This document shows, piece after piece, positions 26,565-35,735 of a stretch of DNA of 64,000 bases. Position 1 is the stretch's first letter; the number at the start of each line of letters is the position of its first letter. The DNA comes from Stutzerimonas stutzeri. GTDB lineage: Bacteria > Pseudomonadota > Gammaproteobacteria > Pseudomonadales > Pseudomonadaceae. Below the pieces are notes generated by a model that saw nothing but the letters and a program-made list of their open reading frames with translations, was not told where the DNA came from and ran no database searches. The position numbers were made by a program, and so were the translations under genes. The DNA is taken from positions 3,720,001 to 3,784,000 of the forward strand of contig CP077641.1 in NCBI GenBank assembly GCA_019056435.1, in the 5' to 3' direction.

Positions 26565-29147
26565 ATGACACAGACCGCAACGAACCCCCATGACGAGACG
26601 GCGGGCTATACCGCCATGACCCGCAAAGCGTCGCTCAGCTTCATCGCCGTGATCGCCGCGCTGTTCATCACCGCCGCGCTGGCGCTGGTGTACCTGTGCC
26701 TCGCGCTGGACGAGCGGCAGGTGCGCCACAGCGAGGCGGATGCCGCCAAGGCCATGCAGAGCCGCCTGGACAAGATCGAAACCGCGTTGGTCGATTACGC
26801 CTTCTGGGAGGACGCCTATGAGTTCATGGGCGAGCGTCTCGACCTGGCCTGGGCGTACGATCGCAACAACATCGGACCCTCGCTGCACACCACCTACGAA
26901 CTGGACGGCGTCTTCGTGCTCGGGCCGGATGGCCGGACGCGCTACGGCCTGATCGACGGCAAGCTGACCGAAGTCGCGGCCGACGAGTGGATTGCCGGCG
27001 ACCTTCCCGCCCTGCTGGCCAAAGCGCGTCAGGGCTCGGTGGCGGACGCCGTGGCGCGTGCCTATTTTTCCGTCACGGGCATGCCCGCGGTCGTATCCGC
27101 GGCGGTGATCCGGCCGGACAGCAGTTACGTGGAATTCGACCGACTGTCCTATCTCGTCTACGTCGATGTCTTGACCGACACGAAGATGAAGGGCATCGAC
27201 CAGGCCTTCGACCTCGCCGGCCTCAAGGCCAGCCTGGGCGAGCGGCCTGACGCACCCGAGCCGAAGCTGACGCTGCGCCCGGAACTGGGCATGAGCCTGA
27301 CGCTGCAATGGCGGAGCGAGGAGCTGGGTAAGACGCTGCTGATGAAATTCCTGCCCATGCTGCTGGTGCTCGGCCTGCTGGTCGCCGTGCTGGTTGGCTG
27401 GCTGCGGGGCCGAATCGCCCGCGCCGCGAGCATGATCGACGCGGCTCAGCAGGCGCTGCGCATCAGCGAGCAGCGTTTTCGAAACATCTCCGAAGCCTCA
27501 TCCGACTGGATCTGGGAAGCCGATGCGCAGCAACGCCTGACCTACCTGTCCGAACGCTTCACGCAGGTGACCGGCCTGGCACGCGAGGCCTGGCTGGGGC
27601 GCCCGCTGGCCGAACTGCTCAACTACGACACGCACCTGCTTGCCAGCCATGCCGAGCCCGGCGGGCTAGCCGGTCGCAAACCCCTGCCCTGCTCGATGCA
27701 CGACAGCCGCGGCACGCAGCGCTACGGCCAGCTCTCGGCCCGCGCGGTCCTGGCAGGCGACACGCTGGAAGGCTACCTGGGCACTGTCTGTGACATCACC
27801 GAGGAAATCGAAGCCAAGGCGCGCATCGAGCACATCAGCCAGCACGACGCCTTGACGGGCCTGGCTAACCGCCACCGCCTCAATCACTACCTCAACGCCC
27901 GCCTGAACGAAGGTGTGAGCGGCGACCGCCCCATGTTCCTGCTGGCACTGGATCTTGATCGCTTCAAGCCGATCAACGACACCCTGGGTCATGCCGCCGG
28001 CGACCTGGTCTTGCGGGAAGTGGCGAATGCCCTTACGGCGTGCACGCGCTCGACCGACCTGGTGGCGCGACTCGGCGGCGACGAGTTCATCGTGGCCGCG
28101 ACCGATTGCCGGACCCACGAACAAGCCGAGCGGCTGTGCGAGCGGCTGATCGAGCAGATCAACCAACCGATCCGCATCGGCGCCAACGATGTCAGCGTCG
28201 GCGCCAGCATCGGTATCGTCGCTGCGCCCTACGACGGGCTGACCGCCGAGGACCTGCTGCGCTATGCCGACATCGCGCTCTACGAGGCCAAATCCAACGG
28301 GCGCAACCTGTACAAGTTCTACGAACCGGCGATGAACGAGCGAATCATGGAGCGTCGCCAATTGGAAATGGACATGCGCCAGGCCCTGCGCCGCCGCGAG
28401 TTCCGCCTCGATTTCCAGCCCCGCTACGATGCCGCTTCCCAGACCATCGTCGGCGCCGAAGCCCTGGTGCGCTGGCAACACCCGAGCAGAGGCCTGCTCA
28501 GCCCGGGTGTGTTCATACCGCTGGCGGAAGAGACCGGCCTGATCGTCGAGCTCAGCGATTGGGTACTCAACGAAGCCTGCCTGAACGCCCTGTGCTGGGG
28601 GCCCGAGCTGATGGTGTCGGTGAACCTGTCGCCGGTCGAGTTCCAGCGCAGCGATCTGGTCGACCGCGTGGGCGCGGTACTCGAGCAGACCGGTATCGCA
28701 CCGTCGCGTCTGGAACTGGAGATCACCGAGAGCGTCATGCTGGAAGACGCCGCCTCGGCCCTGACCACCATGAACCGGCTCAAGGCACTCGGTATCCGCC
28801 TGTCGATGGACGATTTCGGTACGGGCTATTCCTCGCTCAGCTACCTGCGCAGTTATCCGTTCGACGGCATCAAGATCGACCGCAGCTTCATCGCCGGGCT
28901 CGACCAGTCCGACAGCAGCGAAGCGATCGTCAACGCCATTGTCAGCATGGGCCACGCCCTCTCGCTCACGGTCACGGCCGAAGGCATCGAGACGGTCGCC
29001 CAGCTCGGCAAACTGACGGACCTCGCCTGCGATCAGGCCCAGGGTTTCTATCTTGGCCGGCCAATGGCGCCACTGCTTTTCCAGCAAGTGCTTCGTGAGT
29101 CGAACGGCATGGTGTCGGAAGGGACGCTAGCCTTCGCTGGCGAATGA
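26565..29147 (+). CDS. Membrane-bound GGDEF/EAL protein with CHASE4 and PAS domains
   Basis: An 860-residue cyclic-di-GMP signalling protein. Order: short cytoplasmic tail, membrane helix (about 22-45), periplasmic CHASE4-like domain (about 50-255, with DYAFWEDAYEFMG), second helix (about 263-282), PAS (about 300-410), GGDEF at residues 504-508 and EAL at 632-634. Both catalytic signatures are intact (LGGDEF; EALVRW, later DDFGTGYSSLSYL), so it could make or break cyclic-di-GMP. It ends in a 13-bp hairpin that is also the first unit of a repeat array. The 300 bp before it hold no gene and no clear promoter. Confidence 0.93.
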   Translation: MTQTATNPHDETAGYTAMTRKASLSFIAVIAALFITAALALVYLCLALDERQVRHSEADAAKAMQSRLDKIETALVDYAFWEDAYEFMGERLDLAWAYDRNNIGPSLHTTYELDGVFVLGPDGRTRYGLIDGKLTEVAADEWIAGDLPALLAKARQGSVADAVARAYFSVTGMPAVVSAAVIRPDSSYVEFDRLSYLVYVDVLTDTKMKGIDQAFDLAGLKASLGERPDAPEPKLTLRPELGMSLTLQWRSEELGKTLLMKFLPMLLVLGLLVAVLVGWLRGRIARAASMIDAAQQALRISEQRFRNISEASSDWIWEADAQQRLTYLSERFTQVTGLAREAWLGRPLAELLNYDTHLLASHAEPGGLAGRKPLPCSMHDSRGTQRYGQLSARAVLAGDTLEGYLGTVCDITEEIEAKARIEHISQHDALTGLANRHRLNHYLNARLNEGVSGDRPMFLLALDLDRFKPINDTLGHAAGDLVLREVANALTACTRSTDLVARLGGDEFIVAATDCRTHEQAERLCERLIEQINQPIRIGANDVSVGASIGIVAAPYDGLTAEDLLRYADIALYEAKSNGRNLYKFYEPAMNERIMERRQLEMDMRQALRRREFRLDFQPRYDAASQTIVGAEALVRWQHPSRGLLSPGVFIPLAEETGLIVELSDWVLNEACLNALCWGPELMVSVNLSPVEFQRSDLVDRVGAVLEQTGIAPSRLELEITESVMLEDAASALTTMNRLKALGIRLSMDDFGTGYSSLSYLRSYPFDGIKIDRSFIAGLDQSDSSEAIVNAIVSMGHALSLTVTAEGIETVAQLGKLTDLACDQAQGFYLGRPMAPLLFQQVLRESNGMVSEGTLAFAGE

Positions 29148-29153
29148 CTCCGA

Positions 29154-29740
29154 CCTTTAGGGGCGATTCATTCGCCCCTAAAGGGCAGCACCGACTCGTA
29201 GGGGCGAACTTGTTCGCCCACAGGGTAACGAGACAGCTGAACGGGTCGGAACGCCGCGGCATCCTGTGATTGCTCGGCAGATTACCTGTATTTCGCGCCT
29301 TCGAATTGGCCGAGCCTCCGAGCCGGGCGAATGAATTCGCCCCTACAGGGCAGCACCGACTCGTAGGGGCGAACTTGTTCGCCCACAAGGCTAACGAGCC
29401 AGCTGAACGGGTCGGAACGCCGCGGCATCCTGTGATTGCTCGGCAGCTGCCTGTATTCCGCGCCTCCGAATTGGCCGAGCCGCCGAGCCGGGCGAATGAA
29501 TTCGCCCCCTACAGGGCAGCACCGACTCGTAGGGGCGATCTTGTTCGCCCACAAGGCTAACGAGCCAGCTGAACGGGTCGGAACGCCGCGGCATCCTGTG
29601 ATTGCTCGGCAGATTGCCTGTATTCCGCGCTTCCGAACCGGCCGAGCCGCCGGGCGAATAAATTCGCCCCAGCAGCGCCGATTTGTAGGGGCGAATTTAT
29701 TCGCCCACAGGGTAACGAGACAGCTGAACGGGTCGGAACA
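29154..29740. repeat. Tandem ~165-bp repeats built on paired GGGCGAA..TTCGCCC palindromes
   Basis: About 3.5 copies of a unit of roughly 165 bp lie head to tail: the shared segment GCAGCACCGACTCG begins at 29185, 29350 and 29516, and a diverged copy lies near 29671. Eight palindromes of the form GGGCGA-N4/6-TCGCCC sit in four pairs (29161, 29202, 29325, 29367, 29490, 29533, 29652, 29688). The first, CCTTTAGGGGCGA / TCGCCCCTAAAGG (29154-29184), is a 13-bp stem and probably the terminator of the upstream gene. The array fills the gap between two convergent GGDEF/EAL genes. Frames inside it are artefacts of the repeat. Confidence 0.85.
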
Positions 29741-29820
29741 CCGCGGCGTCGCACCACTTGGACCAGTTGTCGCCATCCACCGCATCCCACCCGTGCAAGG
29801 TATTCAGCCAAACGCCGCTA

Positions 29821-32406
29821 TCAGCCCGCCTGGCGATCGATGATGTAGTCGCCCAGCTTGGCCAACGGCATCGGTTGGGCGAACAGGTACCCCTGGGCCT
29901 CGTCGCAATCCGAGCGCAACAATTGGCGCAGCATGTCGGCATCCTCCACCCCTTCGGCGACGACGCGCATGCCCAGCGAATGGCACATCTCGGTGACGGC
30001 GCGGATGAAGTCCAGGCAGCCGCCGGCTTTCGGCGTGGGGCAGAGAAAGGCCCGATCCAGCTTGACCACGTCGATCGGATACTGCCGCAGGTAGGCGATG
30101 CCAGCGTAGCCGGTGCCGAAATCATCGATGGCGAGCCTGACGCCGATGTCGCCAAGCTCGCGAAGCAGCTGCTGCGAGGTGTCCGTGTCCTCGATCAGGC
30201 CGGACTCGGTCAGTTCCAGCTCGAGCCGGTGGGTGTCCATACCGGCCGCCTGCAGCGCCTGGCGTACTTCGCCGCAAAGCGTGGGCGACCGGAGCTGTAC
30301 GGGCGAGACGTTCACCGATAGCACCAGGTCGGTGCCGAGACGGTCGATCAGGCGCTGAACGTCCTCGCAAGCCTGGCGCAGCACCCAATTGCCGATCTGG
30401 CAGATCAGCCCGGTCGTCTCGGCGATCGGGATGAACACATTCGGCGGCACCAGCCCCTTGCTCGGGTGATTCCAGCGAATCAAGGCTTCCACGCCACAGG
30501 GCGAGTCGTCGTCCAGGCAGATGCGGGGCTGGTAGTGCAGCACGAATTCGCCCCGCTCCAGGGCTTCACGCAGGTCGAGCTCGAGCGCCATACGGTTCTT
30601 GGTTTCCACGCTCATCTCCGCGGAGAAGAACTGCATGCGCGTGCCGCCGGCGTCCTTGGCGCGGTACATGGCGATATCGGCGTGCTGCAGCAGCTCGTCG
30701 ATGCGCGTATCGGGCGTGGGATACAGGCACATACCCATCGATGCCGAGGGGTAATAGCGCGTACCAAGCACGTCGCAGGGCACTTGAATGGCGCGCATCA
30801 GATCGGTGGCAATACGCTCGGCCGAGGCCATGCCGTCGGGCAGATGCGCGACCACAACGAATTCGTCTCCACCCAGCCGCGCCACCAGGTCACCCGACGG
30901 GAGCGCTTCGCGCAGGCGGTGGGCGATCTGCACCAGCAGGACGTCTCCGTAGCCGTGGCCCATGGAGTCGTTCACCTCTTTGAAGCGGTCCAGGTCGATG
31001 AGCATGATCATCAGCTGCTGGCCGTCGGGGATGAAATTGACCAGCTCGCGCAAATGATCGTTGAGGTAGGTGCGATTGGGCAGGCCCGTGAGGGCATCGT
31101 GGGTCGCCATGTGACTGAGGCGCTGCTCGGCCTGTTTGCGATCGGTGATGTCGGTGAGCCCGCCGGACCATTCCTTCATCTCGCCCTGCTCGTCGAAGAT
31201 CGGCACCGCGTGGCCGGTCATGTGCCGGTACTCGCCATCGGCGCGGCGCACCCGGTATTCGGCTCGCTTGTTCGTCCGCACCTTGCGCATATCGTCGACG
31301 AAGGCCTGCACCTCGGGCAGGTCGTCTGGATGCACCGCCTGCAGCCAGCCCTTGCCGCGAGCCTGTTCGAAAGTCTGACCGGTGAAGTCGCACCAGTCAG
31401 GTTGCGGCTCGATGATGTCCACGTCCGGGCTGGCCGACCAGACCAGGCTGTTGGTGGCCTTGACCAACCCGCGGAACCGACGCTCGTTGACGGCCATTCG
31501 GCGTTCGACGCTGGCCCGGGCGCGATTGGCCCGATCCCGCTGCACCACCAGCGCAGCGGTGTTGGCGAGCAGCGTGATGCCCTGCTGCTCCTCGGCCGAT
31601 GGTGCCGCCGGCAGGCGGCTGTAGCACGCCAGCGTACCCATCACCTCGCCCTCGACGGACCGGATTGGCGTCGACCAGCAGGCATGCAACCCATGTTCGA
31701 GCGCGACGGAACGGTAGCGAACCCAATGCGGGTCGCGGGCAAGGTCAGTCGCCGCGAACGGCTTTCCCGTACGCACCGCCATCCCGCAGCTGGTTTCCCC
31801 GGCGTTGGCGTCGAGACCGTCCAGCGCGGCGACGAAGATTGGCGGCAGGCGCGACGCTTCGACGAAACGCAGCTTGCCGTCCTCATCCAGGCGCATGATC
31901 GCGGCCTGCACCACGCCGGCAAATTGGCTCTGCGCGGAGCCGGTCAGTTCCGCCAGCACCTGCCCCAGCGGAGCGCCGGCAACGGCCAGCTCCAACGCGC
32001 GCATCTGGCCATGGGCGATGGCCTCGGCGCGGCGGCAATCGGTGATGTCCTGGCTGATGAAGTGCAACGCACGCAACTCCGGGTGCGCCGTGGACCAACC
32101 GGCGACGCTGACCCGCTGCACCCCACGCTCACCGACCAGCACACGGCACTCGAAGCGCACTTCCTCGCCGGTCGACAGCGCAATGGCGACCTGCTCGGCC
32201 ACCTCGTCGCGGTCATCGGGATGGATGTGTTCCAGGAACTCGGTCAAGGAGGTACTGCCCAGCGAGCACGCATCGAGCGCGTGAGTAACGGTCTCGACCG
32301 CCCTCTGTGCATCATTCAGCGAGTCATCGAGCTCGACGTACCACTCCAGCAGGCCGGCCGATTGCAGCGTAAAGGCCAGGCGGGATTGGAGATCGGGTTG
32401 GGCCAT
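29821..32406 (-). CDS. Cytoplasmic PAS-GAF-PAS-GGDEF-EAL protein
   Basis: An 861-residue protein without membrane helices. Order: PAS (about 15-130), GAF (about 150-295; TSCGMAVRTGKPFAATDLARD), PAS (about 310-430; WLQAVHPDDLPEVQ), GGDEF at residues 512-516 and EAL at 640-642. Both signatures are intact (GGDEF; EALIRWNHP, DDFGTGYAG). The GAF and two PAS domains suggest control by small ligands or redox state. It runs toward the other GGDEF/EAL gene, and the two ends enclose the repeat array. Confidence 0.93.
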   Translation of the reverse strand: MAQPDLQSRLAFTLQSAGLLEWYVELDDSLNDAQRAVETVTHALDACSLGSTSLTEFLEHIHPDDRDEVAEQVAIALSTGEEVRFECRVLVGERGVQRVSVAGWSTAHPELRALHFISQDITDCRRAEAIAHGQMRALELAVAGAPLGQVLAELTGSAQSQFAGVVQAAIMRLDEDGKLRFVEASRLPPIFVAALDGLDANAGETSCGMAVRTGKPFAATDLARDPHWVRYRSVALEHGLHACWSTPIRSVEGEVMGTLACYSRLPAAPSAEEQQGITLLANTAALVVQRDRANRARASVERRMAVNERRFRGLVKATNSLVWSASPDVDIIEPQPDWCDFTGQTFEQARGKGWLQAVHPDDLPEVQAFVDDMRKVRTNKRAEYRVRRADGEYRHMTGHAVPIFDEQGEMKEWSGGLTDITDRKQAEQRLSHMATHDALTGLPNRTYLNDHLRELVNFIPDGQQLMIMLIDLDRFKEVNDSMGHGYGDVLLVQIAHRLREALPSGDLVARLGGDEFVVVAHLPDGMASAERIATDLMRAIQVPCDVLGTRYYPSASMGMCLYPTPDTRIDELLQHADIAMYRAKDAGGTRMQFFSAEMSVETKNRMALELDLREALERGEFVLHYQPRICLDDDSPCGVEALIRWNHPSKGLVPPNVFIPIAETTGLICQIGNWVLRQACEDVQRLIDRLGTDLVLSVNVSPVQLRSPTLCGEVRQALQAAGMDTHRLELELTESGLIEDTDTSQQLLRELGDIGVRLAIDDFGTGYAGIAYLRQYPIDVVKLDRAFLCPTPKAGGCLDFIRAVTEMCHSLGMRVVAEGVEDADMLRQLLRSDCDEAQGYLFAQPMPLAKLGDYIIDRQAG

Positions 32407-32490
32407 CTGGGTTCTCCAATGGGGCTGGAACGATCGGGACCTCAGCTAAGACCCCGCCCGCAGCCCGGCGTTTCAGCCGCGACCGGCGCC

Positions 32491-33366
32491 TCAGCGCTGC
32501 TCGCCGAGCGCCTCGCCCAGACAACGACGAAACAGCTGCTGCACCGGTAGCTGGCGCACGCCGTGGCGACGCACCAGCACCAGCTCGCGATGAAAGGTGT
32601 GACTGCCGAGCGACAGCACGCGAACCCGCGCCGGCCCCTCCAGCCAGAGCCCTGCGCGCGGCACCAGCGCCACGCCGAGCCCGCTCTCGACCATCTTGAC
32701 GATGGCATCGAGCTCGTCGAGCTCCAGTCCCGGGCGCGGGTCGAGCCGGTGTTTGCGCAGGAACTGGGTCACCTGTCGCCCGCCGAACGAAGTGCGGTCA
32801 TAACGCACGAACGGCTGCTCAGAGAGGAGCACAAACGGGTCGTCACCGACCGTATCGAGCGGCGCGATCAGTACGAACGGCTCGCGCTGCACCCGCTCGG
32901 CGTGCAGCTCCTTGGGTAACGCGAACGGCGGGCGGATCATCACCGCCAGATCGATTTCACCGGCATCCACCTGCGCCAGGAGGTTCAGCGAAACGCCAGG
33001 CACCAGCTTCGGCGCGACACCCGGCGCCTGATCGAGCAGACGCAGCAGGACAGCTGGCAACAGGCCAGTCTGCACCGTGCCGATGGCACCGATTCGCAGC
33101 TCTCCACGGTAGTCATCCAGCGACTCGGGCTGGCCCATCAACGTGAAGGTCTCGATGATCTGCTCGGCCAGCGGCACCGCCCGTTGCCCGGCGGCATTCA
33201 GATGCGCCGAGCGCCCGGTTCGATCGAATAGACGAAGGCCCAGTGCGGCTTCCAGGTTCTTGATCTGCGCGCTGACCGCGGACTGGGTGAGGCCGATGCT
33301 GTTGCCTGCGGCGGCGAAACTGCCACACCGGGCGATGACGAGGAAGGTCTTGAGTTCACGGATCAT
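32491..33366 (-). CDS. LysR-family transcriptional regulator
   Basis: A 291-residue regulator with the N-terminal winged helix (FLVIARCGSFAAAGNSIGLT, then QSAVSAQIKNLE) and a C-terminal effector domain. The start at 33366 (MIRELKTF) was preferred over an in-frame extension to 33405, because LysR proteins start close to the first helix. It is divergent from the VOC-protein gene with a 113-bp gap and may regulate it. Confidence 0.88.
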   Translation of the reverse strand: MIRELKTFLVIARCGSFAAAGNSIGLTQSAVSAQIKNLEAALGLRLFDRTGRSAHLNAAGQRAVPLAEQIIETFTLMGQPESLDDYRGELRIGAIGTVQTGLLPAVLLRLLDQAPGVAPKLVPGVSLNLLAQVDAGEIDLAVMIRPPFALPKELHAERVQREPFVLIAPLDTVGDDPFVLLSEQPFVRYDRTSFGGRQVTQFLRKHRLDPRPGLELDELDAIVKMVESGLGVALVPRAGLWLEGPARVRVLSLGSHTFHRELVLVRRHGVRQLPVQQLFRRCLGEALGEQR

Positions 33367-33479
33367 GGACGGCTCATTGATCGAAATTTTCGAGGCTCGC
33401 GGCAAAAGATATCCGCTGTTGCGGGGTGCGACAAACCGTCAAGATGGCCCGCACGGCCCCACTGAAGAAGGATGCCCCG

Positions 33480-33905
33480 ATGAGCCTGTCCCCCTTTCAC
33501 CTTGCGATTCCCGTTTACGACTTGCCGGCCGCGCGCCGCTTCTATGGCGAGGTCTTCGGCCTGCCTGAAGGCCGCTCCTCCGAGCATTGGGTCGACTTCG
33601 ACTTCTACGGACACCAGTTGGTGATCCACGAGCACCCGCGTACTGCGTCCCAGGAGGCCGCGCACACCAATGCCGTGGATGGCCACGACGTACCCGTACC
33701 GCACTTCGGCATCGTGCTCAGCTGGCCTGAGTGGGAAGCCCTGGCCGAACGCCTGCGCGCACGGAACACGGCCTTCGTCATCGAGCCGTATGTACGTTTT
33801 CAGGGCCAGGTCGGCGAGCAGGCGACGATGTTTCTGTTCGACCCCTGTGGCAACGCGCTGGAATTCAAGGCCTTCAAGGACATGAGCCAGCTATTCGCCA
33901 AATGA
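33480..33905 (+). CDS. VOC-family protein (glyoxalase/dioxygenase superfamily)
   Basis: A 141-residue protein with paired beta-alpha-beta-beta-beta modules: [38 protein letters not shown], and [16 protein letters not shown]. The metal-ligand positions His7 (in FHLAI), His near QLVIHE and Glu near LEFKAF are present, so it probably binds a divalent metal. Close relatives are annotated as dioxygenases but most are uncharacterised. The start has AAGGATG seven bases ahead. Confidence 0.83.
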   Translation: MSLSPFHLAIPVYDLPAARRFYGEVFGLPEGRSSEHWVDFDFYGHQLVIHEHPRTASQEAAHTNAVDGHDVPVPHFGIVLSWPEWEALAERLRARNTAFVIEPYVRFQGQVGEQATMFLFDPCGNALEFKAFKDMSQLFAK

Positions 33906-34084
33906 GTTTTGCCGACCGCCGGTTAGCGTGAGCGGCCAGCACGACGCGCCTCCGGCGGCCGGCCTCGCGCCCCGGTCAGTCGCGCCACATGCGCGCCGCC
34001 GATTTTTCTCCTCCTCCCGCACCACTCGCCTTCGAGCGACCCGATGCCGGACAATGCGCGGCTCCCTTCGTCCCGGAGCGTTTC

Positions 34085-35020
34085 ATGGACACTCGCAAGC
34101 CGCTCGATCTGCCCGCAGTCAGCCTGATGCTCATGCTTTGCCTGATCTGGAGCATGCAGCAGATCGCGCTAAAGGCGACCGCGGCGGATTTTTCCCCGGT
34201 GCTGCAGATCGCACTGCGTTCGGGTGTCGGCGCCCTGCTCGTCGCAACGCTCATGGCCGTGCGCCGGGAGCGGCTGACCGTCGCCGAGGGCGTCTGGAAG
34301 GTCGGCTGCATGGCCGGTGCGCTCTTCGCGCTGGAGTTTCTCCTGGTCGGTGAAGCCGTACGGCACACCTCGGCCGGGCATGTCGTGGTGTTCCTCTACA
34401 CCGCGCCGGTGTTCGCGGCGCTGGGCCTGCACTGGAAACTGCCGAACGAGCGCCTCGCGCCGTTGCAATGGTTCGGTGTCGGCCTGGCGTTCGTCGGGAT
34501 TGCGGTCGCCTTCATGCGCGGTGCCGACAAGGGCGGTGAATTCAGTGGTGTGCTCTGGGGCGACTTCCTGGCGCTGCTCGGCGGTGCTGCCTGGGGTTCG
34601 ACCACGGTTTTGATCCGCACCACCCGCCTGTCCTCGCTGCCGGCCACCCAGACGTTGCTGTACCAATTGCTGACGGGCTTCGCGCTGCTGTTGCCGGTGG
34701 CCCTGCTGACCGGCCACACCACCTTCAATCCAACGCCCCTGGTGTGGCTGAGCCTGGGCTTCCAGTCACTGGTGGTCAGCTTCGCCAGCTTCTTGCTCTG
34801 GTTCAGCCTGTTGCGCCGCTACCTGGCGTCACGCCTCGGCGTGCTGTCATTTCTCACGCCCTTGTTCGGCGTGGCGCTCGGTGCCTGGCTACTGGCCGAG
34901 CCCATCGAGCCAGCCTTCGTGACGGGCGCCGTCATGGCCTTGTGCGGCATCGTGCTGGTCAGCGGCTACGGCTGGATCAGCGCGATCACCAAACGAGGCG
35001 ACTCGACGAGCAGGCGCTAA
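34085..35020 (+). CDS. EamA/DMT-family transporter
   Basis: A 311-residue inner-membrane protein with ten hydrophobic helices in two EamA repeats (LMLCLIWSMQQIALKATAAD; GGAAWGSTTVLIRTTRLSS). The family exports small metabolites or amino acids. The start at 34085 (MDTRKPL) gives the normal family N-terminus; an in-frame ATG at 33989 would add a Pro-rich stretch without homology. The next 150 bp hold no recognised feature. Confidence 0.86.
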   Translation: MDTRKPLDLPAVSLMLMLCLIWSMQQIALKATAADFSPVLQIALRSGVGALLVATLMAVRRERLTVAEGVWKVGCMAGALFALEFLLVGEAVRHTSAGHVVVFLYTAPVFAALGLHWKLPNERLAPLQWFGVGLAFVGIAVAFMRGADKGGEFSGVLWGDFLALLGGAAWGSTTVLIRTTRLSSLPATQTLLYQLLTGFALLLPVALLTGHTTFNPTPLVWLSLGFQSLVVSFASFLLWFSLLRRYLASRLGVLSFLTPLFGVALGAWLLAEPIEPAFVTGAVMALCGIVLVSGYGWISAITKRGDSTSRR

Positions 35021-35170
35021 ACAAAACCGTCGACGTACCGATAACCCGGCATGCCAAGCGCGACCTGCCCTCCCAGGCAGCGTACCGCGCGACTCCGGGT
35101 CGATCAGGCGCATGCCGCGTTTCGCGGCGGCCTCGAGCGGCGCCACCCACTGCAAACGGAAGCCCTCACC

Positions 35171-35586
35171 GTGCAAGTCATCGATAACCGTGCGCTGATC
35201 AACGATGCACTCAGCCAGTCCGCAACGCTGACCGGCGGCCGCTTCGACCACCGCTACTGGTTGAGCAAAGTGACGGACGTGAACCTGCTGATCATCTCCA
35301 AGCCCGAGGTGCTCTTCGATCTGTCGGTCAAGGTCTACATTCCGATCGCCGGGGGCCAGTCCACCCCTGGAGCTATGGCGACGGCTGGTTCAACTGGCAC
35401 TTCCTCGGCAGCAAGGCGGCGATGGTCACCATTGCCCGGGAGATCCTGACCATCGCCATGCGCAATCAGAAGAGCAAGTCGCCGATGCTGCAGGCCTGGC
35501 TCGCCGCGCTGGTGTCGTTCAAGCACAGCGACCAGACCATCGCCGTCCTCGAGCCCGAAGCGCGCCAGGACATGGCTGGCCGCTAA
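35171..35586 (+). pseudogene. Hypothetical protein gene, one single-base frameshift
   Basis: Two frames join to a protein of about 138 residues from a GTG at 35171: VIDNRALINDALSQSATLTG, FDHRYWLSKVTDVNLLIISK, then after the break WSYGDGWFNWHFLGSKAAMV and a helical C-terminus ending in RQDMAGR. The break is in CCCC at 35364-35367, where five C restore the frame (QSTPWSYGDGW). The family is not recognised; no signal peptide or membrane helix is seen. The start is uncertain, since the frame is open upstream to about 35051. Confidence 0.6.
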
Positions 35587-35678
35587 TCGGCTTGCGGAGT
35601 CTGGCCTAACAACACCCGGCACGTCCGTCTGGCCGAACGAAATCAGGCCGCGGGCGCTGCCTTCGAAACCCGTCAGTA

Positions 35679-35697
35679 GGGGCGGATTCATCCGCCC
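35679..35697. repeat. Single GGGCGGA..TCCGCCC palindrome of the window-wide repeat family
   Basis: GTAGGGGCGGATTCATCCGC is a lone copy of the palindrome that forms arrays at 29154-29740 and 58568-58775. Here it sits between a frameshifted gene and the 3' end of the antiporter gene. Confidence 0.6.
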
Positions 35698-35735
35698 AAC
35701 GGCGTACAGCCCAGCACGCGGCCGGGCCAATCCCC

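Noticed and set aside
29154..29740. CRISPR-like appearance of regularly spaced palindromes
   Set aside because: The spacing is irregular (35-125 bp), the linkers are repeats of one another and not unique spacers, and no cas gene is near. The array at 58568-58775 was rejected for the same reasons.
29270..29811. Several overlapping frames of 65-170 codons in the repeat array
   Set aside because: They repeat the same peptide in each unit on both strands, which is the effect of the DNA repeat; no ribosome site or independent similarity supports them.
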